Counted from the first letter of the stretch, positions 36,065 through 46,209 are shown. The stretch is 64,000 nucleotides of DNA from Undibacterium hunanense (GCF_014284335.1 NZ_JACOGF010000017.1:62001-126000); one strand, 5' to 3'. Made by a program: numbers and translations. The notes: generated by a model from the sequence alone, not told the origin.

Positions 36065-36538
36065 ATGACGAATATTGCAAAAATCCTGCCTCTCAACAAC
36101 GTACTTCTGGATTTGGAAGTCTCCAGCAAAAAAAGAGCATTTGAACAGGCCGGGCTGTTATTTGAAAACAATTGCAGCATAGCGCGCTCCGTTGTTTCCG
36201 ATAATCTGTTTGCCCGTGAACGCCTGGGCTCCACTGGATTGGGGCATGGTGTGGCAATTCCTCATGGTCGCATCAAGGGCTTGAAAGCCCCGATCGCCGC
36301 GCTGGTCAGGCTGAAAGAAGCCATCCCGTTTGAATCGCCCGACAGCCAGCCTGTCAGCCTGCTGATTTTCCTGCTGATGCCGGACAATGTCACCCAGCAG
36401 CACCTTGAAATCCTGTCAGAAGTGGCGGAAATGCTGTCCAATGAAAGTTTCCGTGATACGCTCAATACGGAAGCCAGTGCTGCCGCCATTTATGAAAGAA
36501 TCATGGCATGGCGGCCTGACTTGCCAGAAGCGCCCTGA
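36065..36538 (+). CDS. ptsN: PTS nitrogen regulatory enzyme IIA (EIIA-Ntr)
   Basis: A 157-residue EIIA domain that takes phosphate from the nitrogen PTS and signals carbon/nitrogen and potassium state. The phospho-histidine lies in GHGVAIPHGRI. Length is usual. It heads the conserved ptsN-hprK-rapZ cluster. The expected upstream neighbours rpoN and hpf are absent; a GGDEF/EAL gene lies there instead. Confidence 0.96.
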   Translation: MTNIAKILPLNNVLLDLEVSSKKRAFEQAGLLFENNCSIARSVVSDNLFARERLGSTGLGHGVAIPHGRIKGLKAPIAALVRLKEAIPFESPDSQPVSLLIFLLMPDNVTQQHLEILSEVAEMLSNESFRDTLNTEASAAAIYERIMAWRPDLPEAP

Positions 36539-36629
36539 TTTCACCTACAAGTGACCACGGCAAGTCCGTTTGGCCGGCCAGTTTGGTCATGCTTTTGCTG
36601 AAATCCTGACACAGACAGCCCATATCGCC

Positions 36630-37571
36630 ATGCCATCACTGACAGAACTAACCGTACAAAAAATCTACGACGACAATCGTGACACCATGCAGCTGGGCTG
36701 GTTTGCCGGCTTTTCTGGTGCCGACAAGCAGATTACCGGCGACGCCTCTTCATCTGCGGATCAGGTGGGGCATTTGAATCTCATCCATCCGGGCCGGATT
36801 CAAGTCCTGGGTCATCAGGAATTATCGTATTACAACCGCCTGTCAAATGCCTCACGCAACAACCTGATGCGCGAACTGGTGGCAGGTGCGCCGCCAGCAC
36901 TGATCGTCGCCCAGGGGCTGGATTCACCACCGGCCTTTCTGACGACTTGCGACGACAATAATATCCCGCTGTTTTCCACCCCTTACCCATCCGCTCAGGT
37001 CATTGATTACCTGCGTGTTTATCTGTCCAAAAAACTGGCGCAGCGCATCACCATGCATGGCGTGTTCATGGATGTGCTGGGGGTAGGTGTGCTGATCACC
37101 GGTGAATCCGGTCTGGGTAAAAGCGAACTGGGTCTGGAACTGATTTCACGCAGCCATGGGCTGGTAGCCGATGATGCCGTCGAGTTTTCGCGCATCGCCC
37201 CGAATATGATAGAAGGCCGTTGCCACGAGCTGTTGCAAAACCTGCTGGAAGTACGCGGCCTGGGCTTGCTGGATATCAAAACCATTTTTGGTGAAACCGC
37301 AGTACGCCGCAAGATGCGTCTGAAACTGATCGTGCATCTGGTCCGGCGCAGCACGCTGGAAGAAAATTACGAACGCCTGCCCATCGATTCACAAACCGAA
37401 GAAGTACTGGGTTTGCCGATCAGGAAAGTGGTCATCCCGGTTGCCGCCGGTCGCAATATTGCGGTGTTGCTGGAAGCGGCGGTACGCAATACCATCTTGC
37501 AATTACGTGGTATAAATACTCTGGAAGATTTCATGGAACGTCAGCGACGTGCCATGGAAAACGGTGACTGA
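36630..37571 (+). CDS. hprK: HPr kinase/phosphorylase
   Basis: A 313-residue bifunctional kinase/phosphorylase that acts on Ser of HPr or PTS-type proteins. The P-loop GESGLGKS is at residues 158-165; the signature [16 protein letters not shown] follows. The ATG at 36630 gives [16 protein letters not shown], the normal N-terminus; an in-frame start at 36570 has no support. It sits 91 bp after ptsN and 20 bp before rapZ. Confidence 0.95.
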   Translation: MPSLTELTVQKIYDDNRDTMQLGWFAGFSGADKQITGDASSSADQVGHLNLIHPGRIQVLGHQELSYYNRLSNASRNNLMRELVAGAPPALIVAQGLDSPPAFLTTCDDNNIPLFSTPYPSAQVIDYLRVYLSKKLAQRITMHGVFMDVLGVGVLITGESGLGKSELGLELISRSHGLVADDAVEFSRIAPNMIEGRCHELLQNLLEVRGLGLLDIKTIFGETAVRRKMRLKLIVHLVRRSTLEENYERLPIDSQTEEVLGLPIRKVVIPVAAGRNIAVLLEAAVRNTILQLRGINTLEDFMERQRRAMENGD

Positions 37572-37591
37572 ATATCCACTAAGTACACTCT

Positions 37592-38455
37592 ATGGAAATC
37601 CTGCTTATCTCCGGCATATCCGGCTCGGGCAAATCAGTCGCCCTGAATGTGGTAGAAGATGCCGGTTTTTATTGTGTCGACAACCTGCCGCCCAGCCTGC
37701 TGGCCGATCTGGTCACCACTCTGATGCGGGAAGGCATACCTTCCGCCGCTGTCGCCATCGATACCCGCAGTGCCCATTTGCTGACCAACCTGCCGCAAGC
37801 CATACAAACCCTGCGCGATCAGGGGCATGATGTCAAAGTCCTGTTCCTGACGGCCAGTACCGAATCACTGGTGGCCCGTTTTTCAGAAACCCGCCGCAGC
37901 CATCCTCTGTCACATCGCCTTGGACTTGACAAGGAACCTGGCGACAGGCTCAGCCTGACTGAATGCATACAGGAAGAACGCGAGATACTCTCAGGCATAC
38001 AAGTGGTCGCCCATGTCATCGACACCAGCGATCTGTCTGCCAACAAACTGCGCGCCTGGGTCAAGGATGTCATACAGATAGGCCATACACCGCTGACACT
38101 GATGTTTGAATCCTTTGCCTTCAAGATCGGCGTGCCGCTGGATGCTGATTTTGTTTTCGATGTCAGGATGCTGCCTAATCCGCATTACGACCCCCAACTG
38201 CGCCCTTTGACTGGCCGCGACGAACCGGTGATCCAGTACCTGAAAGAGCAAGCCATGGTGCACGAGATGTTTGCGGACATCAGCCAGTTCATCGCCAAAT
38301 GGCTACCCGCCTTCAAACGCGATAACCGCAGCTACCTGACCGTTGCCATAGGCTGCACCGGTGGCCAGCACCGGTCTGTGTATATGGTGGAAAAACTGGC
38401 AGAGCACTTCAAGGCACAAGAACAGGTTCTGGTCAGACACAGACGTCTGACTTAA
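37592..38455 (+). CDS. rapZ: RNase adapter / nucleotide-binding protein RapZ
   Basis: A 287-residue protein with Walker A GISGSGKS at residues 8-15 and the family's C-terminal RNA-binding domain (IGCTGGQHRSVYMVEKLA). In E. coli RapZ directs decay of the glmZ small RNA; in betaproteobacteria its target is unknown. Conserved YCVDNLPPSL is present. It is the end of the ptsN-hprK-rapZ operon and converges on the exporter permease gene with only 26 bp between. Confidence 0.96.
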   Translation: MEILLISGISGSGKSVALNVVEDAGFYCVDNLPPSLLADLVTTLMREGIPSAAVAIDTRSAHLLTNLPQAIQTLRDQGHDVKVLFLTASTESLVARFSETRRSHPLSHRLGLDKEPGDRLSLTECIQEEREILSGIQVVAHVIDTSDLSANKLRAWVKDVIQIGHTPLTLMFESFAFKIGVPLDADFVFDVRMLPNPHYDPQLRPLTGRDEPVIQYLKEQAMVHEMFADISQFIAKWLPAFKRDNRSYLTVAIGCTGGQHRSVYMVEKLAEHFKAQEQVLVRHRRLT

Positions 38456-38481
38456 ACCTGCACCATGCCGTAGCCAAAGCC

Positions 38482-39645
38482 TCAGTGCATCACCACCCTG
38501 CGCATTTTTTGTGAGATATAAGCCAGACTGAACAGACTCATCAGCGCACATACCAGAAAGGCGATGCCGACCGCCAGCGGACTTAAAGTTTCGCCCTTCA
38601 ATACCTGGTTCATCATCTGGTTTTGCGCCAGTACCGGCACCCACTGAAACCATGCCGGTTCCCGGCCCGGAAACAGGATGGGCACCAGGGAAACGAAGGG
38701 AATGAACATCGTCACCAACTGGTTGCGTACCTGGGCTTCCTTGTAACTTTTACAATCCAGCGAAACGGCAATCTGTATCGCTGCCATGCTCGCAGCCAGT
38801 GGCAGCAGCACAAACAGAAAGCCCATGGCATCTTTGAAATTGAACTGAAATTCAGCACGCAGGGTTTCATTGTGGATCAACCATTGCGAGGGAAAGAAGC
38901 TGAAGATGGTCAACACCACCACCCCCATGCCAACAATGGCGACCGCCCCCCATTTGCCTATCGTCAGTTGCCAGCCATTGACGGGGTTCATCATCAATGG
39001 TTCCAGCGAACCGCGTTCGCGCTCACCGGCAGTGGTATCAATCGCTGCATACATGCCACCCAGCACAATCGCCATCAAGACCATCATGGGCAACATGGTG
39101 GTCACCGTGGCCTTGCGTTCATCCGGCTTTTTCAAATGCCGTTCACGGACATCGATACGCTGCAATAATTCGATAGAAACCCCACGCATCAGCAGACCCA
39201 TGGTAGCAGTCTCTTGCGCATAGGCATCCAGCAGGCGGCGCAAGGGGCGCACACCAAATTCGGCTGGACGGTTCGAAGTGTCATAGGCAATTTCCACCGT
39301 GGCTTTATCGCCTGCGGCCAGCTTGTCATCAAAATCATCCGGGATCAGCAATACCGGCTGATCGAGTTCTTTGCTTTGTGATTTCGCTTCGTAGTCAGCA
39401 GGTGCCGTTTTCAGCTTGTAGCCCTGGCGGGCAATAAAGTTTTCCAGTCCCCGTGCATGTTCAATGCCGATGACCATGACAGAACGTTTTTCTTCCTGCG
39501 ATTCGACCTGCGACAAGACCACAGAAAAAATCAGCAACATCAAAGGCACACCAAGCAGGGAACTGATGAGTGCCACCAGCAAAGTGCGGCGGTCCCGCAG
39601 GGCATCACGCAGCTCCTTGCGCAAAATAGCTAAGCTCGCTCTCAT
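38482..39645 (-). CDS. ABC-2 family permease (NatB-like)
   Basis: A 387-residue inner-membrane permease: one N-terminal helix (TLLVALISSLLGVPLMLLIF), a large extracytoplasmic domain (~55-185), then about five to six helices with the conserved AGERERGSLEPLMMNPV segment typical of NatB/ABC-2 exporters. The ATG at 39645 overlaps the NatA stop by one base and has AGGAG upstream. It is last in an operon with the ATPase and an exported hydrolase. Substrate unknown. Confidence 0.88.
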   Translation of the reverse strand: MRASLAILRKELRDALRDRRTLLVALISSLLGVPLMLLIFSVVLSQVESQEEKRSVMVIGIEHARGLENFIARQGYKLKTAPADYEAKSQSKELDQPVLLIPDDFDDKLAAGDKATVEIAYDTSNRPAEFGVRPLRRLLDAYAQETATMGLLMRGVSIELLQRIDVRERHLKKPDERKATVTTMLPMMVLMAIVLGGMYAAIDTTAGERERGSLEPLMMNPVNGWQLTIGKWGAVAIVGMGVVVLTIFSFFPSQWLIHNETLRAEFQFNFKDAMGFLFVLLPLAASMAAIQIAVSLDCKSYKEAQVRNQLVTMFIPFVSLVPILFPGREPAWFQWVPVLAQNQMMNQVLKGETLSPLAVGIAFLVCALMSLFSLAYISQKMRRVVMH

Positions 39646-40475
39646 CAATTTACTCCTGACTGAGATGGTTGAGGATGCAGGAACGCCAGTTTGACGAATG
39701 CATCTTCAAAATTGTTTTCGCCAGATTGCTGCAGCAATTCTTCTACCGTGCCATGAGCCACATCCTTGCCCTGCGCAACAATCACTACCTGATCACACAG
39801 GCGTTCGACTTCCTGCATGATGTGGGTAGAAAAGATGATGCATTTGCCACCGCCTTCGGGTGAACGCAGGAAGCGTAAAAACTCTCGCAAGGCACGTGTC
39901 GCCACCACGTCCAGACCATTGGTCGGTTCATCCAGGATGATGTTTTTCGGGTCATGCACCAGTGCCCGTGCCAGCGCGGTTTTCATGCGTTCGCCCTGGC
40001 TGAAACCATCGGTGCGCCTGTCCAGCAGAGCCTGCATGTCCAGCCAGTGAGACAGTTGTTGTGTGCGCTGTTCGGCCAGGCCCGCATCCATGCCATGCAA
40101 CAGACCGTAGTAGAGGATATTTTCCCTGGCAGTCAGACGCGGATACAGGCCACGCGCGTCAGACAGCACCCCCATCTGCGATTGCGTGGATGATGTACCG
40201 GCCTTGACAGCAGTACCATCGACCATGATCTCACCCTTGTCGGCCTGCAACAGGGCGGCGATCATGCGCAGGCTGGTGGTCTTGCCGGCACCATTCGCCC
40301 CCAGCAGGCCGGTGATGCAGGCATCATTCGCAGTAAAGCTGACGCCATCAACAGCCCGTACCACTTCGCTGGATTTTTTCATCAGGCCCAGGCTGCGCGC
40401 GACATTGGTCAGGGCGCTGCCGGATGATTTGCCCATGCGTACAAATTCCTTGTGGAGATCTTTGACAATAATCAT
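39645..40475 (-). CDS. ABC transporter ATP-binding protein (NatA-like)
   Basis: A 276-residue ATPase. Walker A GANGAGKTTS (~60), signature FSQGERMK, Walker B KNIILDEPTNGLD and the switch His in FSTHIMQE are all intact. It pairs with the permease at 38482. Its start overlaps the hydrolase stop by 4 bp (40472-40475) so all three genes are coupled. Confidence 0.92.
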   Translation of the reverse strand: MIIVKDLHKEFVRMGKSSGSALTNVARSLGLMKKSSEVVRAVDGVSFTANDACITGLLGANGAGKTTSLRMIAALLQADKGEIMVDGTAVKAGTSSTQSQMGVLSDARGLYPRLTARENILYYGLLHGMDAGLAEQRTQQLSHWLDMQALLDRRTDGFSQGERMKTALARALVHDPKNIILDEPTNGLDVVATRALREFLRFLRSPEGGGKCIIFSTHIMQEVERLCDQVVIVAQGKDVAHGTVEELLQQSGENNFEDAFVKLAFLHPQPSQSGVN

Positions 40476-41983
40476 GGTTTGGGCTCCTCTTTGAGCTTCT
40501 CCTTGGGCCCGGCCTTGTCTGCGTTTTTGTCAGCGGCCTTGTCTACAGCTTTATTTGTCTTTGCCGCTACGGGTGACTGCCATGCCAGCGCCCTTGGTAT
40601 CTGGCGCACACATTTGGTGTCGACCTTGAGGGCCTCATCCTCTTCCTTGGCATTCAGGAAGCGATGTACAACATCACGCACACAGCCCTGTGCCAACAAA
40701 CCATGGCCGGCATTTTCTATCTGCACATGGCGTGCCTTTGCGCCCAATGCTTTGGCAACGGCTTCGCCATGTCTGACCGGCGTTACTGGATCAAGGCCGC
40801 CACTCAACAGCAAGACCGGCGACGCGCTCAGCGGGATGGTAAAAAACGCAGCAGGAATCTCGGCACGTGGCCATTTTTTACAAGTCTGGGTATACATCTC
40901 TGCCATCAGTTTTTCAAAGTCATCATTCGCAGGCAAGCTGCCTCCCTGTGCAAAAGCCTCACCACACCAGACAGAAAAATGCATACCGTAGGCGATACCA
41001 CCCGGCCCCGGCAGGCTGGTGGCACCGCTCATGGTAATCAGTGGAGCATAGTTGCCCTGCTCAGCCTGCGTCAGTGCATACGGCAAAGCCGACAGGGAAG
41101 TCGGGCTGTACAGGGTTTTGTGCACCAGGCCCAGCAAACCATCACGCGTCATCTCGAATTTAAGTGGTGTGCCCAGACGCGGATGCGGCATACTGACTTT
41201 TTGTGGCTGGCTGGCCAGCAATTTTTTCCAGCGCTGTGCCAGGTCGGGGTAACTGGCATTGCAGGCTGCTTCTTTCACGCAATCCCTGAACAGCGCATCC
41301 AATGCTTTTTGTGCGTCGGAACTGGCCAGACGCATATCGGGCGGTACCACACCATCGAGCACGACGCGACGCACTGATTGTGGAAACTGACGCAGATATT
41401 CCAGACCGGCACGCGTGCCATACGACGCGCCGACCAGGTTGATACGGCCATAGCCTTGTCGCTGGCGCACCGCTTCCAGATCCTGCACGGCGATGCTGGT
41501 ACTGAAATACTGCAAGTCGCCATATGGCAAAGCCTGTAACTGGCGCAGGCAATCATCGGTGAGCTTGACTTTTTGCTCGGGCGACAAGACTTCATCCGCT
41601 TTTTCCAGCGCCGGACATTCCAGCGGCGCACTGCGTCCGGTACCGCGTTGATCAACAAACACCAGGTCACGGCGACGGTTCATGCGGGCCAGTAAACCAT
41701 TCGCCCAACTGGCGACATTGATGGCACTCTGCCCCGGCCCGCCAGCGAGCAGGAACACCGCATCCTGCAATTTATTCCTGTCCTGAGAAGGGATGACAAC
41801 ATAATGAATGTCTATCTTTTTGCCACCCGGCTGTGCCGGGTCCAGTGGTCTTTGTATCTGACCACATTGCACTTCCTGCGGAAAATCCGGCAGGCGGCAA
41901 GGTTTGGTCACAGCGGCATGGGCTGCCACTGACGTACACAGGGCAAACCCGGACAAAAGTCTGAGTATCAAACGTTTCGACAA
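40472..41983 (-). CDS. Exported alpha/beta-hydrolase (tripeptidyl aminopeptidase-like)
   Basis: A 503-residue protein with signal peptide (LILRLLSGFALCTSVAAHA). Alpha/beta-hydrolase core with nucleophile GASYG (~residue 175), catalytic Asp in GGLDPVTP and His in AGHGLLAQG; a C-terminal TAP-like segment. This is the SlpD/SlpE-type tripeptidyl-peptidase family. A TTG start at 41983 with AGGAG upstream gives a compact signal peptide; an upstream start is less likely. The C-terminal ~25 residues (VDKAADKNADK) come from a 12-bp tandem repeat at 40511-40546. It is first in an operon with NatAB. Confidence 0.85.
   Translation of the reverse strand: MSKRLILRLLSGFALCTSVAAHAAVTKPCRLPDFPQEVQCGQIQRPLDPAQPGGKKIDIHYVVIPSQDRNKLQDAVFLLAGGPGQSAINVASWANGLLARMNRRRDLVFVDQRGTGRSAPLECPALEKADEVLSPEQKVKLTDDCLRQLQALPYGDLQYFSTSIAVQDLEAVRQRQGYGRINLVGASYGTRAGLEYLRQFPQSVRRVVLDGVVPPDMRLASSDAQKALDALFRDCVKEAACNASYPDLAQRWKKLLASQPQKVSMPHPRLGTPLKFEMTRDGLLGLVHKTLYSPTSLSALPYALTQAEQGNYAPLITMSGATSLPGPGGIAYGMHFSVWCGEAFAQGGSLPANDDFEKLMAEMYTQTCKKWPRAEIPAAFFTIPLSASPVLLLSGGLDPVTPVRHGEAVAKALGAKARHVQIENAGHGLLAQGCVRDVVHRFLNAKEEDEALKVDTKCVRQIPRALAWQSPVAAKTNKAVDKAADKNADKAGPKEKLKEEPKP
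40511..40546 (-). repeat. 12-bp tandem repeat (x3) in hydrolase C-terminus
   Basis: Plus-strand units GGCCTTGTCTGC, GTTTTTGTCAGC, GGCCTTGTCTAC encode the DKAADKNADK tail. The tail is not part of the catalytic domain. Confidence 0.7.
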
Positions 41984-42061
41984 AGCAGTCTCCTGACTAA
42001 TTTTGATTTCTACAGAGGTACAGATACAGGGTATACACATCCACAGATTAATGACTATACG

Positions 42062-43231
42062 TTATTCATCCATACCGATAGTATCGAAAGCCAGGCTGGC
42101 TTGCGTACCAAGGGACATCAACAGGTTTTTTATGGGGGCAGGCAAGGCCAGTTGTCCGGCATCACGCAGGTTTTGCCAGCTATGATCATCTTCTGAAATC
42201 ATCGCATGGCGTTCAGACAATTGCACCTGCACCGGTAAAATCTGTAATTTGAAATGGGTGAACGCATGGCTGACCACAGGCAAAACCCGGATGCTGGAAA
42301 TCACGCCAAAACGGCCAGCCTTTTGTTTCAGTTCAGCCATTTGCGCATCGACAGAAATCATGTCATCGCCATATTCCTGCATGCCGGCCAGTTCTGGCAA
42401 GGACAGCAGGCCACCCCAGATACCGGTCGGCGGACGGCGCTCCAGCAATACCTGCTGACCATCCTGCACCACCAGCATGATGGCCTGTTTTTCTTTCTGG
42501 GCTTTTTTGGGTTTGCGTTCAGGCAATTCTGCAGTCCTGCCCTGTGCGTACGCCTGGCAGCGATCCAGGAACGGGCATTGCGGGCATTTGGGGCTGCTGC
42601 GGACACAGAGTGTCGCTCCCATATCCATCAAACCCTGAGTGTAGGCTTGTATGTCTTGCGCCGGCAACAAGGCCTGCGCCAGTTTCCACATCTGGTCTTC
42701 AACCGGCTTGCTGCCAGGATAGCCATCAATGGCAAAGACACGGGCCAGCACGCGCTTGACGTTACCGTCCAGAATTGCCGCTACCGTGCCGTATGAGAAT
42801 GCCGTAATGGCAGCCGCTGTGGAACGACCTATACCAGGCAATTCCTGCAACAGTGCGGGATCAGCGGGGAACTGCCCTTGGTATTTTTCCACCACCTGTT
42901 TTGCACACTGATGCAGATTGCGCGCACGGGTGTAATAGCCAAGGCCGCTCCAGTGCTCCATGACCTCTTCCACCGGGGCGGCAGCAAGCGCAAACACCGT
43001 AGGGAATGAGCTCAGGAAACGCTGATAGTAAGGAATGACCGCCGTTACCTGGGTCTGCTGCAACATGATTTCAGACAGCCAGACGCGATAGGCTTCATGG
43101 CTCTGCTGCCACGGCAGGCCGTGCCTGCCATGCTGCTTTTGCCATGCAATAAGACGGGAGGAAAAATCGGGGTCAGGTGCGACAGGATGGCTTTCTGTCG
43201 CCATCCTGTTTGCTGATACAGTAGACTTCAT
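42062..43231 (-). CDS. mutY: Adenine DNA glycosylase MutY
   Basis: A 389-residue base-excision repair enzyme that removes A opposite 8-oxoG. The catalytic region WLSEIMLQQTQVTAV, helix-hairpin-helix LPGIGRSTAAAI with its Asp (DGNVKRVL), the 4Fe-4S cysteines (C-x6-C-x2-C-x5-C, CVRSSPKCPQCPFLDRC) and a C-terminal NUDIX-like domain are present. It begins 3 bp after the dynamin-like gene, so the two are an operon. A start at residue 10 is possible. Confidence 0.96.
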   Translation of the reverse strand: MKSTVSANRMATESHPVAPDPDFSSRLIAWQKQHGRHGLPWQQSHEAYRVWLSEIMLQQTQVTAVIPYYQRFLSSFPTVFALAAAPVEEVMEHWSGLGYYTRARNLHQCAKQVVEKYQGQFPADPALLQELPGIGRSTAAAITAFSYGTVAAILDGNVKRVLARVFAIDGYPGSKPVEDQMWKLAQALLPAQDIQAYTQGLMDMGATLCVRSSPKCPQCPFLDRCQAYAQGRTAELPERKPKKAQKEKQAIMLVVQDGQQVLLERRPPTGIWGGLLSLPELAGMQEYGDDMISVDAQMAELKQKAGRFGVISSIRVLPVVSHAFTHFKLQILPVQVQLSERHAMISEDDHSWQNLRDAGQLALPAPIKNLLMSLGTQASLAFDTIGMDE

Positions 43232-43234
43232 CTA

Positions 43235-45172
43235 TCAGGCAGCGACCCTGAGTGCACTCAGCTCTGCAGTCAGTGCATTTTTGAGATTCTCTTCAAGTGC
43301 AGTCAGTGAAGTTTTTTGTGCGTCAATATCCGCCTGCATGGTCTCGAAAGACTTGATCTTGTCTTCCAGGCTGTCAGTCGCCACATGTATTCTCTGTATC
43401 GACTGCATGCGGTTTTTCAACTGGCTCTTGTGTTCACGGATCTGTGCTTCCAGCGGTGCCATGACGACTTTCTGCCAGGCTTCAACATCGCGATTGGCCT
43501 GCAAAAAGCTTTGCTTGACCCTGGCAGCAACCGAATCAAAGAATTTATGCATGAGCACGACTTGCGGCGTGGTCAGCATGGTCGCGGTACTGAACTGTTT
43601 CTGGTACACAGCTTCAATCGCTTCGACTTCTTTAATGTATTTGTCGAGCGAGAATGGCATAGGTGCGGACAATGCCAGGCCATGTTCGGTTGAGAATTTG
43701 CGGTACATGATGGTCATCATTTCCGAAATTTCATCAGTCTTCTTGTTCGACGTCAGCAGGTTCAGTTTAACCTGCGAAAAGAAATGCTTGACCGAATCAC
43801 GCAGGCCGATAGAGAACTTGCTTTTTTCCATGGCTTCACGCGATTTGCGTATTTCTTCCCGCAGGATGTCCATGCCCAGGCTGGTGTACACCTCGGTAGA
43901 CAGGCGTGTGAATACCGAGCGTGTGCCCTGCATGCGCAAGAGACTGGCATCAAATTCTTTTTTCTCGGCATCGATACGCTTCATCATGTGTTCGATGACG
44001 TTCATGTTCTTGCCGCGCAGGCTTTTCAATTCCAGCATCTGTTCAACCACACTGCGGCTGCGGGCAGAAATGATGGCCTGCTGACCGCTGGTGATTTCAT
44101 TCACTTCAGAAGTCAGTTGGGCACGGATGATGTTTTGCTTGGCAGGGATCAATTCCTTGGACAGGGCATATTCCAGCGTCGGCAGGCGGCTGCGGGCCAG
44201 TAAAGGCGCATCTTTGTTGATCTTGGCGACCAGGCCTTTTTGCGCAGAAATCGGGAATACCTGCTTCTCTTCAATTGCCAGGGTATGCGCAACGGTGCTG
44301 ATCTGGCGCACGATCTGGGCTTCCACTTCTTCCGGTGTGCGCAACTCGTCCCACATGCTGTCTATCTTGTTGAGCACCACCATACGGCCAGGGCCATTGC
44401 CGATATGATTACGCCAGACATCGATATCGCTCTTGGTCACGCCAGTATCGGCTGCCAGGATAAACAATACTGCATGCGCATTCGGGATCAGGTTCAGCGT
44501 CAGTTCAGGTTCGGTACCGATGGCATTCAGACCAGGAGTATCGACAATGATCAGACCTTCCTTCAGCAGCGGATGCGGGAAATTGATAATGGCATGGCGC
44601 CATTGGGAAATTTCAACCAGCCCATCTTCATCTACTTCCAGCGCAGCATCAGGATCGTTTTCATCAAACAAACCATAATATTTTGCCAATTCTATGCTGA
44701 CTTTCTTGGTCTGGCTCACCTGTTTGAAGGCTTCCAGCATGCCGTCACCGGAATTGATATTCAGGGGCAGCACGGTCCAGACATGGCTTTGGCCCTTGTA
44801 TTCGCTGGTGGACTGGGCTTCGGCCCGGGTTTCTATAGGCAGCAGGCGTATGCAGGGCGGAATCGTATCGTCATACAATAATTCGGTCGGGCACATGGTG
44901 GTACGGCCGGCGGATGATGGCAAAATGCGCTGACCGTAGTCAGCAAAGAAAATCGCATTGATCAACTCTGACTTGCCGCGTGAAAATTCTGCAACAAAAG
45001 CGATGGACAGCTTGTCGTCAACCAGCCTTTCCATCAATCGCGCAATACGCTGGTCACTGGCGGCATCGGCCATATCCGATCCATGTATCCACGTGCGATA
45101 CTGCTCCAGCGCTTTCACCACTCCTTTGCGCCAGTCGCTGTACTCCTGGAATTTCTGAACCAGATTGCTCAT
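43235..45172 (-). CDS. Bacterial dynamin-like GTPase
   Basis: A 645-residue GTPase. P-loop AEFSRGKS at residues 61-68, G3 VDTPGLNAIG (~220), G4 NKID (~268). A long helical region follows (~340-640), with an ISARSR segment and two-part coiled coils, as in bacterial dynamin-like proteins that remodel membranes. No amphipathic paddle or transmembrane helix is obvious. It sits between mutM and mutY, in an operon with mutY. A link to DNA repair or envelope stress is speculative. Confidence 0.88.
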   Translation of the reverse strand: MSNLVQKFQEYSDWRKGVVKALEQYRTWIHGSDMADAASDQRIARLMERLVDDKLSIAFVAEFSRGKSELINAIFFADYGQRILPSSAGRTTMCPTELLYDDTIPPCIRLLPIETRAEAQSTSEYKGQSHVWTVLPLNINSGDGMLEAFKQVSQTKKVSIELAKYYGLFDENDPDAALEVDEDGLVEISQWRHAIINFPHPLLKEGLIIVDTPGLNAIGTEPELTLNLIPNAHAVLFILAADTGVTKSDIDVWRNHIGNGPGRMVVLNKIDSMWDELRTPEEVEAQIVRQISTVAHTLAIEEKQVFPISAQKGLVAKINKDAPLLARSRLPTLEYALSKELIPAKQNIIRAQLTSEVNEITSGQQAIISARSRSVVEQMLELKSLRGKNMNVIEHMMKRIDAEKKEFDASLLRMQGTRSVFTRLSTEVYTSLGMDILREEIRKSREAMEKSKFSIGLRDSVKHFFSQVKLNLLTSNKKTDEISEMMTIMYRKFSTEHGLALSAPMPFSLDKYIKEVEAIEAVYQKQFSTATMLTTPQVVLMHKFFDSVAARVKQSFLQANRDVEAWQKVVMAPLEAQIREHKSQLKNRMQSIQRIHVATDSLEDKIKSFETMQADIDAQKTSLTALEENLKNALTAELSALRVAA

Positions 45173-45274
45173 GTTCCCCTCAGTTAACTTTTTTAATTTT
45201 CCAAGTATATATGGAAGCTCTGAAAAAATACGCGTAAATTGAATTTTGACTACATTTCAGACTGTTTGACGGGC

Positions 45275-46096
45275 TTATTTCTGACATTTTGCGCAATAAA
45301 AGCTGCTGCGCTGCCCCTGACGTATCTGTCTGATAGCCTGTCCACAGATTTTGCAGGCCTCTCCAGTTCTATCATAGACGAAATAAGACTGTTGGAAATA
45401 GCCGCTTTGACCATCCACACCCAAAAAATCCTTCAGTGTGCTACCGCCCTGCTCGATAGCAGCGGCCAGGGTTTCCCGGATGGCTGCTGCCAGCAAAGTA
45501 TAGCGCGCCAGACTAATGCGTTTGGCCGAGGTTTTAGGGTTGATACCAGCCTTGAACAGGCTTTCTGATGCATAAATATTACCAACACCCACCACAATAT
45601 CGCCCGCCAGCAGTACCTGTTTGACTGGCGCGCTGCGTTGGCGTGTCTCGCGATACAGTAATTCCGGGCTGAAACCAGGCTCCAGTGGCTCCACGCCCAG
45701 TTGGCGCAAGAGCAGATGCTCGTCAATATCACCATCAGCCGCTGCATGCCATAGCACCGCACCAAAACGGCGCGGATCGGTCATGCGCAAGGCCATGTCG
45801 CCGATGACAATATCAATATGATCATGTTTGGCTGGTGGCACATCTTTTTGCAAGACCCGCAAATGTCCCGACATGCCAAGATGAATCAATACGCAGCCGT
45901 GCTGAAAATGCAATAAAAGATATTTGCCGCGCCTGCCCGTGGCCAGAATGCGCTGGCCAGTCAGCAATGCAGGCAGGTCTGGCGGGAAAGGCCAGCGCAA
46001 ACCTTCTCTGCGCAAGATGACCTGACTGACGGTTTTACCGGTCAGGTGAGGCGCGACGCCGCGTCTGGTAACTTCTACTTCAGGTAATTCTGGCAT
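45275..46096 (-). CDS. mutM: Formamidopyrimidine-DNA glycosylase MutM (Fpg)
   Basis: A 273-residue glycosylase/AP lyase that removes 8-oxoG. N-terminal PELPEVE with catalytic Pro2 and Glu3, the NIYASE segment and the C-terminal zinc finger (CKICGQ...CAKCQ) are intact. It lies upstream of the dynamin-mutY pair with a 102-bp spacer, so it may have its own promoter or be part of a repair cluster. Divergent from the TPR lipoprotein gene. Confidence 0.97.
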   Translation of the reverse strand: MPELPEVEVTRRGVAPHLTGKTVSQVILRREGLRWPFPPDLPALLTGQRILATGRRGKYLLLHFQHGCVLIHLGMSGHLRVLQKDVPPAKHDHIDIVIGDMALRMTDPRRFGAVLWHAAADGDIDEHLLLRQLGVEPLEPGFSPELLYRETRQRSAPVKQVLLAGDIVVGVGNIYASESLFKAGINPKTSAKRISLARYTLLAAAIRETLAAAIEQGGSTLKDFLGVDGQSGYFQQSYFVYDRTGEACKICGQAIRQIRQGQRSSFYCAKCQK

Positions 46097-46209
46097 GGGC
46101 GGGAACTTTTACCATTACAATTTGACACAGTGTAATAACATGGCTGAACCCACAGCTTTTCAGCTTCAGCGTAAAATCAATCATCTTTTCTGTTAAATCC
46201 GGGCTCGTT

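Noticed and set aside
36539-36629. Upstream start of hprK at 36570
   Set aside because: The conserved N-terminus begins at MPSLTELTV (36630); the 20 extra residues show no family match.
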